NCBI GenBank assembly: GCA_942491575.1
Contig: CALOBT010000025.1
Span: forward strand, 2,232,001 to 2,296,000
Direction of reading: 5' to 3'
Source of the DNA: CAZHNW01 sp942491575
GTDB taxonomy: Bacteria; Spirochaetota; UBA4802; UBA5550
Length of the DNA stretch: 64,000 nucleotides
Shown: positions 17,876-27,777 of the stretch, piece by piece
Layout: every line of letters begins with the position of its first letter
Numbering within the stretch: position 1 is the stretch's first letter
Position numbers and translations under genes: made by a program
Notes under the pieces: model-generated
The model's input: the letters and a program-made list of their open reading frames with translations, nothing else
Told to the model about the DNA's origin: nothing
The model's database searches: none

Positions 17876-18541
17876 ATGAAAAACAAAAATTTCACTGTTT
17901 TGCTTTTTACACTTTTAACATTTTCACTCTCCTGCAGTCACTGGAATGCAAAAGAATGGGAAAAACTCGAGACCCGGGATTTCACCTTCAGCCGCTTTTA
18001 CTGTTACAGCAAACTTGATAAAACAGAAAAGATTTTTCCATTCATGAAATCCTTTCCATTGGAGGAAGTGACTCGTCTCCTTGAAAAAATTTACGGTATC
18101 AGCATCAACATTGATGATTTCTCCGCATTTCTGAATGAAGGCGATCATAAAAAAATTACCGCAAAGGGACTGATCTTTAACTCTGATTTTTCCTGGTCTC
18201 TGAAAGAAATTCCGGAAAAAGCCATTATATTTAACACATCACGGATCATGAATGATGATACCAGTGGAGGCGATTACATACATAAATACGACCTGATTAT
18301 AAAGGTTAATGACAGGGTCAGGGCCAGATTCGAAGGGGAAGCTGAATCGAGGGAGGATGTTTCAAGGCTGCTTCTAAAACAGTTAATGCAAAAAGCCCCC
18401 CTGGTTTCTGCTGAATTTAAACCGGAAAAAAAATCTGCACAATCCGATAAAAAGAAAAATGAAGAAGAAAGGATTAACAAAATTCTTAAAAATTTAAGTC
18501 CCGAAGAACGCGAACTGCTTAAGAAAAGATTTAAAAAATAA
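17876..18541 (+). CDS. Uncharacterised lipoprotein
   Basis: 221 residues from the ATG at 17876; the frame is open back to 17756, but that part runs through the terminator palindrome. The signal peptide ends at FSLSC with Cys20 as lipidation site. The middle region has an alternating beta pattern with many charged residues. The C-terminal 40 residues (EKKSAQSDKKKNEEERINK onward) are a highly basic/acidic helix. I do not recognise a family. It lies 18 bp upstream of trmB on the same strand and may share its transcript. Confidence 0.75.
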   Translation: MKNKNFTVLLFTLLTFSLSCSHWNAKEWEKLETRDFTFSRFYCYSKLDKTEKIFPFMKSFPLEEVTRLLEKIYGISINIDDFSAFLNEGDHKKITAKGLIFNSDFSWSLKEIPEKAIIFNTSRIMNDDTSGGDYIHKYDLIIKVNDRVRARFEGEAESREDVSRLLLKQLMQKAPLVSAEFKPEKKSAQSDKKKNEEERINKILKNLSPEERELLKKRFKK

Positions 18542-18559
18542 TTCAAGCCGGAACATATA

Positions 18560-19225
18560 ATGCCCATCTCAAAAACTCAAAAATACCAGGACATCCAGGG
18601 TCTCCCCAACGTTATCGAAAGTTTGCTGATCGAACGGGAGCCCCTTGCCATTTCCCAAACATGGAAGAGCAGTTACTTCGACTCAGATAGTCCCATAACG
18701 CTGGAACTTGGCTGCGGCCGCGGTGAATATACCGTTAATCTTGCCCGCCTCTTTCCACAAAACAATTATATAGGTATAGACCTGAAGGGAAACCGTATCT
18801 GGTTTGGTGCAACTGAAGCCAGGCACACCAATATCGACAATGCCTTTTTTGTCAGGATACAGATTGACCACCTGCACCTCTTTTTCCCGGAAAATTTCAT
18901 CTCCGAAGCGTGGATCACCTTTCCCGATCCGCACCGGAGACAGCCCTCAAGAAACGCCAAGAACCGTCTGACATCACAGCGTTTTCTGAATATTTACAAA
19001 GGAATCTTGAAGGAAAGGAGTCAACTCCACCTGAAGACCGATGACCCTGTCCTCTATCAATACACCATTGATGAAGTAAAAAACTTCGGAGGGAAAATAC
19101 TGGTTTCAACGGACGACCTTTACAATTCCCATGTTACCGGTCCCGCCGTTGAAGTTCAAACCCGTTACGAAAAGCAGTACCTCGAGGAAGGCAGGACTAT
19201 TAAATACGTTCGCTTTACACTTTAA
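18560..19225 (+). CDS. trmB: tRNA (guanine-N7)-methyltransferase
   Basis: 221 residues. The SAM site is ELGCGRGEYTVNLA, followed by YIGIDLKGNRIWFGATEA and the family signature WITFPDPHRR. LTSQRFLNIYKGIL and LKTDDPVLYQYTIDEV are typical of TrmB. The enzyme forms m7G46 in the variable loop of tRNAs using S-adenosylmethionine. Length is normal for the family. It closes a short plus-strand run that begins with the lipoprotein gene. Confidence 0.95.
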   Translation: MPISKTQKYQDIQGLPNVIESLLIEREPLAISQTWKSSYFDSDSPITLELGCGRGEYTVNLARLFPQNNYIGIDLKGNRIWFGATEARHTNIDNAFFVRIQIDHLHLFFPENFISEAWITFPDPHRRQPSRNAKNRLTSQRFLNIYKGILKERSQLHLKTDDPVLYQYTIDEVKNFGGKILVSTDDLYNSHVTGPAVEVQTRYEKQYLEEGRTIKYVRFTL

Positions 19226-19330
19226 AAATGGATTCCTTCGTTGTTTAAACTGAAAAACAGTTACTTCATTTTACTGCATCCGTCAAAGCCTTATTGGAAT
19301 CCGCGACTGCCCCTCTTCAGGAACAATCTC

Positions 19331-21100
19331 CTAATCCTTCACCTCGCCGGCGACAAAGGTCGTAACTTCCTTATTTAATTCATCTATTTTAGAGACCAGA
19401 GAATTAGAACTCTCCATGATGACCATACTGCTTTCAGTATTACCCTGGGCAAGTTCGTTAATAGAACAGACACTGCGGGATATTTCATTGATGGCTACCT
19501 GTTGTTCATTCATCGCAGTGAGTATCTGGTCAGAACGGGTACGGACCATTTCCGCACTTTCATTAGCCTTTTCATTCACCTGTGTCTGCATGGACATCTC
19601 ACCGGAGATTTCATCAATCTTGGCTACTATTCTGTTTATATCACTAATTATAAAATTTATTTTTTCCACGGCGGTGGTTATATTCCCGGTACCGTTCTGA
19701 ATTTCAGTTTCGTTATTATTTATAAGGTTATCAATATTCTTTATACTTGAAGCGGTCTGATCCGCCAGTTTGGATATTTCATCGGCCACCACTGCGAATC
19801 CCCTTCCCGCATCTCCCGCCCGGGCCGCCTCAATTGCGGCATTTAAAGATAGAAGATTTATCCGATCCGAGATATCGTTTATTATTTGAATAATACCGGT
19901 AATTTCCTTCGAACTGATACTGATATTATTCATGCTCTCTTCCATTACACTGAGGGCCTGTTCTCCCTCGCGGGCATTGACGGATATTTTTTCTATCATT
20001 TTCAGGGCTTCTCGCACCATTCCGTTTAAAACAAGTATGATCCGGTTCAATTTTGCCATTGTTTCCGCAAGGTTTTCAATACCGTCAAACTGATCATCGA
20101 CATTTTTTTTCACTACGTCCATGTTCGCGTGGACTTCCTCTATTGATGCACTGACCTCTTCCGTGGCCGCCGCCTGTTCCTGAGTATTTTTGGTAAAGGA
20201 AGTTATTGAACCGGAGAGTGATTCTGAAAATGTAAACAGGTCCCCTGAACCGCTGGAGAGTATATTCCGGATGAAGTCATTCTGCCTTTCATTTTTTTCA
20301 GCTTCTTCCCGTGCCATCTGATGTGCCCGTTCAACTTCCTTACCCATATCAAGAAATCTTCTTAATACTCCCCCCATGGACAAAAAGATAAAGACCGTCA
20401 TACCCATGACGAAACGGCTGAATCTCGCTTCCGGGAAAAGGTCATAAAAATTTCCCGTATAAACACTGAGAATATCAATAAGGGCACCAAATATTGCAAA
20501 AAGGAGTCCGATAAAAGAGGGCATCAGATACCTGAGACGACGGTTTCGTATCATATCTATGATAAAACAAATGACACTGTAAATAATAAGAATAAACAGA
20601 AATATATCACGAATTGCATACAGTGGACCTTCCTGCCCCCTCCCGTGATCAGCCTGCCGCAGCAGCCAATCACTGCGATGCGTTGTTACAGAAACAAAGA
20701 GATCCGGTGCAGCAATGGATACCAGGATAAATGCCCCGGCAAGCACGCCTGCCCCGATAACGATGTAGCGGTTTATTTTTTTCCATGTGCTATTCATCTG
20801 CAGAAGATAATGCAGTACAAGGGGAAGTGCCGGAATAAAAAGAGAGGCAAAAATCTGTTCAAGCCTGTGAAACTGCATACCCAGATCGGGCTTTAAAAGC
20901 CATCCCATGGATATTATCAGCAGTTCACTGGAAATAAATCCCCACCCGACAACACCGAGAAAGGCCATGGAGAGATACATTTTTTCCCGGTTTGAAAAAT
21001 ATAGATAGAGGTATAAAAGCATTCCCATAAAGAGAATGCCGCTGCATAAGGCTGTAACTAAAAACTGAGATATATCGATGGTTACTTTAAATTCTATCAT
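19331..21100 (-). CDS. Chemotaxis receptor with 7TM sensor and no HAMP domain
   Basis: 589 residues. The N-terminal 265 residues hold about seven hydrophobic segments (for example LVTALCSGILFMGMLLYLYLY and YLMPSFIGLLFAIFGALIDIL) in place of a periplasmic ligand domain. No HAMP domain is seen; a short helix leads straight into the methyl-accepting coiled coil. The signalling tip carries NAAIEAARAGDAGRGFAVVA followed by DEISKLADQTASSIKNI, the canonical CheA/CheW contact. It is therefore a membrane-embedded sensor feeding the flagellar or type IV pilus chemotaxis pathway. No other che gene is nearby except a CheD-like gene at 34.3 kb. Confidence 0.9.
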   Translation of the reverse strand: MIEFKVTIDISQFLVTALCSGILFMGMLLYLYLYFSNREKMYLSMAFLGVVGWGFISSELLIISMGWLLKPDLGMQFHRLEQIFASLFIPALPLVLHYLLQMNSTWKKINRYIVIGAGVLAGAFILVSIAAPDLFVSVTTHRSDWLLRQADHGRGQEGPLYAIRDIFLFILIIYSVICFIIDMIRNRRLRYLMPSFIGLLFAIFGALIDILSVYTGNFYDLFPEARFSRFVMGMTVFIFLSMGGVLRRFLDMGKEVERAHQMAREEAEKNERQNDFIRNILSSGSGDLFTFSESLSGSITSFTKNTQEQAAATEEVSASIEEVHANMDVVKKNVDDQFDGIENLAETMAKLNRIILVLNGMVREALKMIEKISVNAREGEQALSVMEESMNNISISSKEITGIIQIINDISDRINLLSLNAAIEAARAGDAGRGFAVVADEISKLADQTASSIKNIDNLINNNETEIQNGTGNITTAVEKINFIISDINRIVAKIDEISGEMSMQTQVNEKANESAEMVRTRSDQILTAMNEQQVAINEISRSVCSINELAQGNTESSMVIMESSNSLVSKIDELNKEVTTFVAGEVKD

Positions 21101-21231
21101 TCTGGAATCCTGAAATTTTCTTCAAACCTGTCCTGCTTAGTATACAGGCAAACTCTCAAAAAAATCAAGCACAGAAGAAGAAATCTGAAAATATATCAAA
21201 CAAACAGTGCAGACATTACCGCCGGGAAAAA

Positions 21232-21636
21232 TTAAACGGCTTTTTCAGGACGGTAAGCGCAGTAGCCTGTACGGGGCCCGGCTTCCGTGGGGTGCTCACG
21301 GCAGACCATGGGTCTTTTGTCATATACGGTACATTGCCTGTTGCTGCTTAAAAAAATGCATTCACCGCTGCTTTTCTGGTCCAGGGTAAATTTTCCACTC
21401 TTAAAATTATATCGTTTTATGATACCGTCTTTTTTTAAAAATTTTATGAGTTTTTTAATTCCATGCTGCAGGTCCCACAGGGTTGCAAATCCGAGATTTA
21501 CCAGATCTTCCCCGGTTGCCTCAACCACCAGGGTACAGCATCCTGCGCTGCAGGTTGAACAGAGTTTCTTATGATAGGGGCGCCATGTTCCCGGATCATC
21601 CAGATTCACGGCGCCCGAAAACGACGATTCGGGCAT
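21232..21636 (-). CDS. YkgJ-type cysteine-cluster protein
   Basis: 134 residues. The cysteine pattern CSTCSAGCC ... CIFLSSNRQCTVYDKRPMVCREHP ... YCAY matches the YkgJ (CxxCxxxCC, zinc/iron-chelating) family. The family is thought to bind a metal or Fe-S cluster, with no agreed function. It is cytoplasmic and stands alone between the chemotaxis receptor and a divergently transcribed membrane protein. Confidence 0.85.
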   Translation of the reverse strand: MPESSFSGAVNLDDPGTWRPYHKKLCSTCSAGCCTLVVEATGEDLVNLGFATLWDLQHGIKKLIKFLKKDGIIKRYNFKSGKFTLDQKSSGECIFLSSNRQCTVYDKRPMVCREHPTEAGPRTGYCAYRPEKAV

Positions 21637-21809
21637 TCAGGACTCCTTAAAGCGGACAAAATTATTCTTAAATAAGAAAGAGCCAAAACTAGCGGCAGGT
21701 ATACTTCTGGCAAGGTTTTTTTCATTTAAATTATTGACAGATACCTTTGATTGGAAACTATTCAAAAAAATCTATAAAATCTTCCCTTATATAAAAAAGT
21801 AATTAAAAA

Positions 21810-22391
21810 ATGAACCGTTTAACACTATTAAAGCAGATGCTTCCGGGACTCCTGCCGCTCTTTATATTTATTATCGCCGATGAAATATGGGGCACACGAA
21901 TCGGTCTTACTGCTGCATGCGGTGTGGGACTGGTTGAACTTACTTATACATGGTTCAGGGAGGGCCATATTGAAAAGTTTATTCTCTTTGATACGGGTCT
22001 GCTCCTGCTGCTGGGGGGAGTTTCAATACTTCTTGAAAACGACATTTTCTTCAAGCTGAAACCTGCACTTATAGAGGCAATTCTCTGTATTATTCTTGCA
22101 CTCAGCGCCTTTACTTCCAAAAATATCATGCTGGCGATGACAAAAAGATATATGAAAAATATGAGTATTGACTTACGGGAACAGCAGATTCTGCAGATGC
22201 AACGCATGTCCAGAATTCTCTTTTTCCTGATAATGTTTCATACGGTTGCCATTATTTACGCAGCCTTTTTCATGTCACAGGAGTCATGGGCCTTTATCAG
22301 CGGCGGCCTCTTTTACATCCTGGTGGGAATTTTCTTTGCAGGACAGCTCCTGAATCAAAATTTTAAAAAAATCAGGGGGTATGAGGATTGA
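21810..22391 (+). CDS. YciB/IspZ-like integral membrane protein
   Basis: 193 residues with about five hydrophobic segments. The order LLPLFIFIIADEIWGTRIGLTAA, LFDTGLLLLLGGVSILLENDIFFKLKP, then a long hydrophobic helix resembles the intracellular septation protein A (YciB/IspZ) family, including the FKLKP turn. Similarity is modest, so the name is tentative. It is the only plus-strand gene between the YkgJ and TPR genes. Confidence 0.55.
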   Translation: MNRLTLLKQMLPGLLPLFIFIIADEIWGTRIGLTAACGVGLVELTYTWFREGHIEKFILFDTGLLLLLGGVSILLENDIFFKLKPALIEAILCIILALSAFTSKNIMLAMTKRYMKNMSIDLREQQILQMQRMSRILFFLIMFHTVAIIYAAFFMSQESWAFISGGLFYILVGIFFAGQLLNQNFKKIRGYED

Positions 22392-22418
22392 GGAGACTAG
22401 TATATATGTAGATAAATA

Positions 22419-22805
22419 TCAACGACTTCTTCTCTGATATTTCCTTTCGATTACCTTCCTTACCCGCAGGTAAAGCTCCTTAGGCTCAATATCAATGGCA
22501 CGTTCAATATGGCACAGGGCATTTCGATAATCACCTTCTTTAAAGGCATACCTAGCCATTAAATAATAGATTTTGTCAAATGTGCGGTCATGATATGAAG
22601 CCTCTTTCAGTATATGGATGGCGCCATGATAATCATATCTCCTTGCCAGCACATCCGCCAGGTCTATATAGGCATAGCTGAAGTCAGGATTGCATTCAAT
22701 GGCGTGACGCAGACATTCTTCCGCACGCTCCAGGTTATTCTGCTCTATCCATGCCAGGCCCATATCATAATAATCTTCCGCTTCAAGATATTCATAATCA
22801 TTCAT
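22419..22805 (-). CDS. Small tetratricopeptide-repeat protein
   Basis: 128 residues covering about three TPR units: AEDYYDMGLAWIEQNNLERAEECLRHAIECNP, then SYAYIDLADVLARRYDYHGAIHIL, then KIYYLMARYAFKEGDYRNALCHIERAIDIEP. No signal peptide is present, so it is probably a cytoplasmic adaptor. It is convergent with the membrane protein gene and divergent from the ABC exporter genes. Confidence 0.85.
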   Translation of the reverse strand: MNDYEYLEAEDYYDMGLAWIEQNNLERAEECLRHAIECNPDFSYAYIDLADVLARRYDYHGAIHILKEASYHDRTFDKIYYLMARYAFKEGDYRNALCHIERAIDIEPKELYLRVRKVIERKYQRRSR

Positions 22806-22932
22806 TTAGTCGATTCCTCTAAAATCCATCTGGAAATCAATTCCGGATTGTTCCGCGATTTTATTTTTCTTCCCTTGACTGGGGAGAAGCCTTTAAGTAT
22901 CTTTGAACAACATTTTAACGCATGGTTACATA

Positions 22933-23817
22933 ATGAAGTCAATTCTCGAAATCAAAAATCTGGTCAAGGAATACCCGGAAGTAAAAGCTGTTGATGATAT
23001 CAGCTTTGCCATTGAACCGGGGACCTGTTTCGGTCTTCTAGGACCAAATGGCGCCGGAAAGACAACCACTATCGAAGTGATAGAAGGTATTCTGACCAAA
23101 ACATCAGGAGAAATATTTTACAAGGGAGAGCCCATTCGATCCAGTTTTCGTGAAGAAGCCGGAATACAATTTCAGAATACAGAACTTCCCCAGTACCTCA
23201 CGGTTAAAGAAACGCTTGAAATGTTCCGCAACCTCTACAGCCGCATGACCCCGTTGGATGAACTGATAGAGACATGTCAGCTGGAACCGATACTCGAAAG
23301 AGACAACAGAAAAATTTCCGGCGGTCAGAAACAGCGACTTCTACTGGCAATGGCACTGGCAAATGACCCCGAACTGATTTTTCTTGATGAGCCGACAACA
23401 GGCCTTGATCCCCAGGCACGACATCACCTGTGGAATATAGTAAAGGGTATAAAACAGAAAAAAAAGACCCTTGTCCTGACGACACATTATATGGAGGAAG
23501 CACAAATTCTCTGTGATCGAATAGCCATTATGGATGCAGGTAAAATTATTGCAATAGGTAGTCCCAAAGAGCTTCTCAGCGAACATGCAAACCATACAAC
23601 AATTATAATACGACGGGATATCAATCCCGGTTGCATTGAAGACCTGCCCTGCAAGTATTTTAAAATTCACGATGGCATTGAAATACAGACAGACAACTTA
23701 AAAGCATGTCTGGAGGGATTAATGGAACAGGAGATCGACCTCACTGACGTTACAATACGATCACAAAACCTTGAAGACCTTTTCCTGAAATTAACCGGCA
23801 AAGAGTTAAGAACCTGA
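22933..23817 (+). CDS. ABC-2 type transporter ATP-binding protein
   Basis: 294 residues from the ATG at 22933; an in-frame ATG at 22903 would add ten residues. Walker A is GPNGAGKTTT, the signature motif is SGGQKQRLLLAMAL, Walker B is LIFLDEPTTGLDP, and the H-loop is TTHYMEEA. The C-terminal extension is typical of daunorubicin- or Nod-type exporters. The permease starts 8 bp downstream, so the two form an export complex for a lipid, drug or polysaccharide; the substrate cannot be inferred. Confidence 0.95.
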   Translation: MKSILEIKNLVKEYPEVKAVDDISFAIEPGTCFGLLGPNGAGKTTTIEVIEGILTKTSGEIFYKGEPIRSSFREEAGIQFQNTELPQYLTVKETLEMFRNLYSRMTPLDELIETCQLEPILERDNRKISGGQKQRLLLAMALANDPELIFLDEPTTGLDPQARHHLWNIVKGIKQKKKTLVLTTHYMEEAQILCDRIAIMDAGKIIAIGSPKELLSEHANHTTIIIRRDINPGCIEDLPCKYFKIHDGIEIQTDNLKACLEGLMEQEIDLTDVTIRSQNLEDLFLKLTGKELRT

Positions 23818-23825
23818 GGCTATTC

Positions 23826-24866
23826 ATGTTTAAACGTTTGATAACCCTGATCATAGCACGTACAAAAGAATTTTATCGCGACCGTTCCGCACTCGGATGG
23901 AATATATTATTTCCTTTTCTTGTAATAATCGGTTTCAGCTTCATTTTCGACCAGGGAAATCAGACTCAGTTCAAGGTCGGTGAAATACATGGCGGGGAAA
24001 TAATTACAAACGAAAAGGTCGTTAAAAATTACCTCCAATTTAAGAATACGCGATTTATAGAGTTTATAAACTTTAATAGAAAAAATGACGCACTTGATAA
24101 ACTCAGGCATCACCGCATCGATTTTCTAATCAATTCAGACACCGGAGAATACTGGGTCAGCAACACCTCCCCAAAGGGTTATATGGTTGAGAAACTGCTC
24201 ATGGCGAGCATCACTTCGGGAGGCACCACTACCCGAAAAGAAACCATAGAAGGCAAAGAAATTCCTTACATAGAATGGCTTTTCCCGGGCATCCTTGGCA
24301 TGAATATAATGTTCAGTGCGCTCTTTGGCGTTGGCTTCACCATTGTCCGTTATCGCAAAAACGGTGTTTTGAAAAGAATTTCCGTTGCTCCGGTACGCAC
24401 CTTTGAATTTTTAACAGCACAAATTGTATCACGAATGTTTGTCATTACCGCTACAACCATGTTTGTATATACAGGCTGCGCCTGGATGTACGGCTTCACT
24501 AACCGCGGGTCATACCTGGCTCTGATTCTTGTTTTTTTACTGGGAGGCTTCAGTCTTGTTGCTCTCGGATTGCTGGTTGCCTCCCGCAGCAGCAGTGAAG
24601 AATTCGCCGGGGGAATATTGAATATGCTGTCATGGCCAATGATGTTTTTTTCTGAAGTATGGTTTTCTCTGGAGGGAGCAAATCCGATAGTCATCACCCT
24701 CTCTAAGTTTTTTCCCCTTACGCACATGATACAGGCAGCAAGGAGTGTTATGAATGATGGTGCCACAATAAAAAATATTCATATTCCTCTGATTATTCTG
24801 GCTGCAATGTCGATAATTTTCACAGCAATTGGTTCAATATTTTTCTCATGGCAAAAAGAAAAATAA
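23826..24866 (+). CDS. ABC-2 type transporter permease
   Basis: 346 residues. An N-terminal membrane anchor (ALGWNILFPFLVIIGFSFIF) is followed by an extracytoplasmic domain of about 120 residues, then five membrane segments including WLFPGILGMNIMFSALFGVGF and FVFLLGGFSLVALGLLVASR-like sequence (VFLLGGFSLVALGLLVASR). This is the ABC2_membrane layout. It directly follows its ATPase gene. Confidence 0.9.
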   Translation: MFKRLITLIIARTKEFYRDRSALGWNILFPFLVIIGFSFIFDQGNQTQFKVGEIHGGEIITNEKVVKNYLQFKNTRFIEFINFNRKNDALDKLRHHRIDFLINSDTGEYWVSNTSPKGYMVEKLLMASITSGGTTTRKETIEGKEIPYIEWLFPGILGMNIMFSALFGVGFTIVRYRKNGVLKRISVAPVRTFEFLTAQIVSRMFVITATTMFVYTGCAWMYGFTNRGSYLALILVFLLGGFSLVALGLLVASRSSSEEFAGGILNMLSWPMMFFSEVWFSLEGANPIVITLSKFFPLTHMIQAARSVMNDGATIKNIHIPLIILAAMSIIFTAIGSIFFSWQKEK

Positions 24867-24932
24867 TTTTTCTAGACACTTGCTAAAATTTCACAAAACT
24901 GCTACTCTAACGTACAACAGTGGTATTTTTAA

Positions 24933-27716
24933 ATGATAAATAATAGATTATGGATACTGGGGCGGGACAAAAGGGATATTCATCTCCTCGACTCTCTTTT
25001 GCCGGAAAATTTTTTCCAGAGCATCAGGTATGTCCTGCTGCAAGACCTGGACAGAATTAAAACTGATACACCGCCCTCTGTTTTGATACTGCTATGGAAC
25101 GAAGACATTAAAAAAGATCATTCTATTCTGACAGCATTGCCCAAAGAAGGGAATTTCCCTCCTGTAATAATTGTATCTGAAGAGACCTCACCGAAAAACC
25201 TTTCCGAACTGAACCGGTTAAATGTACATACGATGTTTTTTCGAAAACCATCCCGTAATGAACTGGAAAGCGCCCTGGAAAGTGTCATTAATTATATATC
25301 GGATGGTACCGCTAAAAAACAGCATGAATCCCCTTTTCGCATGCATGAAAAGTTCATACGCTATTTCTATAATGTCCCCGTCTCAACGATTATCTTAAAC
25401 AAAGACCTTGAGATTGTGAAAGTCAACAACTCTCTTGCTGCGATAAATGGCATGACCCCGGAACGGCATACCGGCAAAAAATTGCGTGACCTTATGCCTG
25501 ATATTGCAGATCAGCTGGAACCGACAAAGAAACAGCTTTATCAGACTGATAAAAAACATATAAACTTCCAGGTGAGTATTCATAAACCGGATCGTCCTGA
25601 AAAATTTTACCACCTCTTCGCCAGCTTTTTTCTCTTGGAAAATAACAATAGTCATGAAAACGATATCGGCGGCTATTTATTCAACCTCAACGACTACGAT
25701 ATTATTTTTAAAAAACTGAAGACCTATAAAGAAGAATACGGTCACCTCTTCGAGAGAGCTCCCATAGGAATTCTCCTGATGGACACATCCGGTAATATCC
25801 GAGAACTTAATATCGAGATGGCCAGAATTCTCGGAGAGACTACTCCACTGGCGATTCAGGATTCATCAAAAAAATTTCACAGAATTCTAAACCTTGAGAA
25901 ACAAAAATGGCAGGAATTCATATATCTCTTAACCGAAAAAGGACATGTCGAAAATTTTGAGATAAAAGGAGAGGGTGCAAACGGGCTTGATCTCTGGTTA
26001 AGCATCAGTGCTCAAATAAACTTTGATTCTTCAGGAAAATCTCCTCTGATAAATGCCTTCGTGAATAATATCAATGACCGCATAAAAGCAGAAAAGGAAG
26101 CCTCAATAATAAAGGCCCAGATAGAACTTGTTAATGAATTGAATGACGACCTGACTGCAAGATCTCACATTTCTGAAATTATACGCAAGACATGTGACAA
26201 ACTCCGCGATATTTATCAACTTAGATTCGCTGACCTTTACCTTCACCGCACCGACAGCGAAGGCAATGAATATATTGTTTATCAGTATAGCAACATTGAC
26301 AGCCGGCTCCTCTCTACTGTAGAAAAATTATCAGGCCTGTCACTAAAGGAAATGAAAATACCCCTTTTTGAAGGGAGTAATTTCTCAACATTATACCATA
26401 AAGGAATGCCCCTCGAATTTTCAGGTCATGACAAAATCGCAGATATCATAAAAGATTATGTTGATCCCTCAAAAAAAACATTGAGAAATCTTGCCGGTCA
26501 GGTATCACGCATTGCCGGAAACAAATATATATATCTTGTACCTCTTATAACACAAAGACATACCATCGGTCACATCGGATTCAACAGGGATATTCCATTC
26601 ACAGATAATGAGAAACGGGCCATCCAGACAGTAATCGATAAACTTTCATCTGTTTTCGAAAGAGATCAAAATGAAAAAATGATCAGATATTCTCTGCATG
26701 AAAAAGATACACTCCTGAAGGAGATTCACCACAGGGTAAAAAACAATATGCAGATAATTTCCAGCTTTCTTGCTCTTCAATCTATTTCGATAGAAGACAG
26801 AACCACAAAAGAACATTTTATCGAAAGTCAGAACAGAATCAAATCAATGGCTATGATTCATGAACAGCTTTACAGATCAGGCGATCTTTCGAAAATTAAT
26901 TTCAACGAATATCTCACACTTCTGGGTGAAGAAATTAAAAAGGCATATACGAGTGATACAAATAAAATTACAATTCAAACAAATGCTGAAAATTTATATT
27001 TAGAAATCCAGAGGGCTATACCCTGCTCCCTCATTGCTAACGAATTGATTTCAAACTCAATAAAACATGCTTTCCCGGATAAAGAAGAGGGAACCATTTC
27101 TGTTTCCTTCAGAAAGGAAGCCAATCATAGCTACAAACTCATCGTATCAGATAACGGAATAGGGTTTGACGAGGACCTGTTCCAGAAATCACATAATTCT
27201 CTGGGAATTCAGCTTATAAAAGATTTAACAAAACAATTAAACGGTACACTGCAGGTAAATAACACAGAGGACAACTCAGTTATCATCTCCTTCAGTGATG
27301 CCGGGGAACACTTAACCGCAGAATATACAAAGATCCATGATAAAAACAACAAAGATGCGACATCAATATTAATTGTCGAAGATGACATTATAACTGCATC
27401 ATTCCTAAAGAATCAACTGGAAAAGGAAGGTTATTATATTCCGGCAATTATCAGCACAGGTGAAGAGGCGGTGGCATACTGTGATATCGCTCCTCCTGAT
27501 ATTATCATTATGGATATTCTCCTGGCGGGGGAAATGGACGGGATCGAAGCCGCAAGGAGGATTAAAAGTATCCATGATACAGCGTTATTATATGCATCGG
27601 GAAATTCCGAGGATTTTTCTCTGGTTAAGGCTCAAAAAACTTCCCCGGTTGGATTTATTGTTAAACCGATAAATATCCAGGACGTATTGAGGCTTATCGC
27701 AGGAGTATCTAAATAA
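24933..27716 (+). CDS. Hybrid sensor kinase of the HisKA_2 class with terminal receiver
   Basis: 927 residues, soluble. The first 120 residues look like a degenerate receiver domain. Two PAS domains follow (about 135-250 and 270-385), then a GAF-like domain (about 400-590). The phosphoacceptor helix is LLKEIHHRVKNNMQIISSFL with His599 in the HisKA_2/HWE-related class. The HATPase carries NELISNSIKHAF and DNGIGFDEDL. The final 115 residues are a receiver (ILIVEDDIITASFLKNQL, IIIMDILLAGEMDG). Kinases of this class often act on stand-alone receivers rather than transcription factors. It follows the ABC exporter after 66 bp, which may mean shared regulation. Confidence 0.9.
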   Translation: MINNRLWILGRDKRDIHLLDSLLPENFFQSIRYVLLQDLDRIKTDTPPSVLILLWNEDIKKDHSILTALPKEGNFPPVIIVSEETSPKNLSELNRLNVHTMFFRKPSRNELESALESVINYISDGTAKKQHESPFRMHEKFIRYFYNVPVSTIILNKDLEIVKVNNSLAAINGMTPERHTGKKLRDLMPDIADQLEPTKKQLYQTDKKHINFQVSIHKPDRPEKFYHLFASFFLLENNNSHENDIGGYLFNLNDYDIIFKKLKTYKEEYGHLFERAPIGILLMDTSGNIRELNIEMARILGETTPLAIQDSSKKFHRILNLEKQKWQEFIYLLTEKGHVENFEIKGEGANGLDLWLSISAQINFDSSGKSPLINAFVNNINDRIKAEKEASIIKAQIELVNELNDDLTARSHISEIIRKTCDKLRDIYQLRFADLYLHRTDSEGNEYIVYQYSNIDSRLLSTVEKLSGLSLKEMKIPLFEGSNFSTLYHKGMPLEFSGHDKIADIIKDYVDPSKKTLRNLAGQVSRIAGNKYIYLVPLITQRHTIGHIGFNRDIPFTDNEKRAIQTVIDKLSSVFERDQNEKMIRYSLHEKDTLLKEIHHRVKNNMQIISSFLALQSISIEDRTTKEHFIESQNRIKSMAMIHEQLYRSGDLSKINFNEYLTLLGEEIKKAYTSDTNKITIQTNAENLYLEIQRAIPCSLIANELISNSIKHAFPDKEEGTISVSFRKEANHSYKLIVSDNGIGFDEDLFQKSHNSLGIQLIKDLTKQLNGTLQVNNTEDNSVIISFSDAGEHLTAEYTKIHDKNNKDATSILIVEDDIITASFLKNQLEKEGYYIPAIISTGEEAVAYCDIAPPDIIIMDILLAGEMDGIEAARRIKSIHDTALLYASGNSEDFSLVKAQKTSPVGFIVKPINIQDVLRLIAGVSK

Positions 27717-27777
27717 TAAGTTGTAACTGTTTACTCAGACTAAAAACCGAGTTCAATTAACCCTGGTAAAACAAAAA

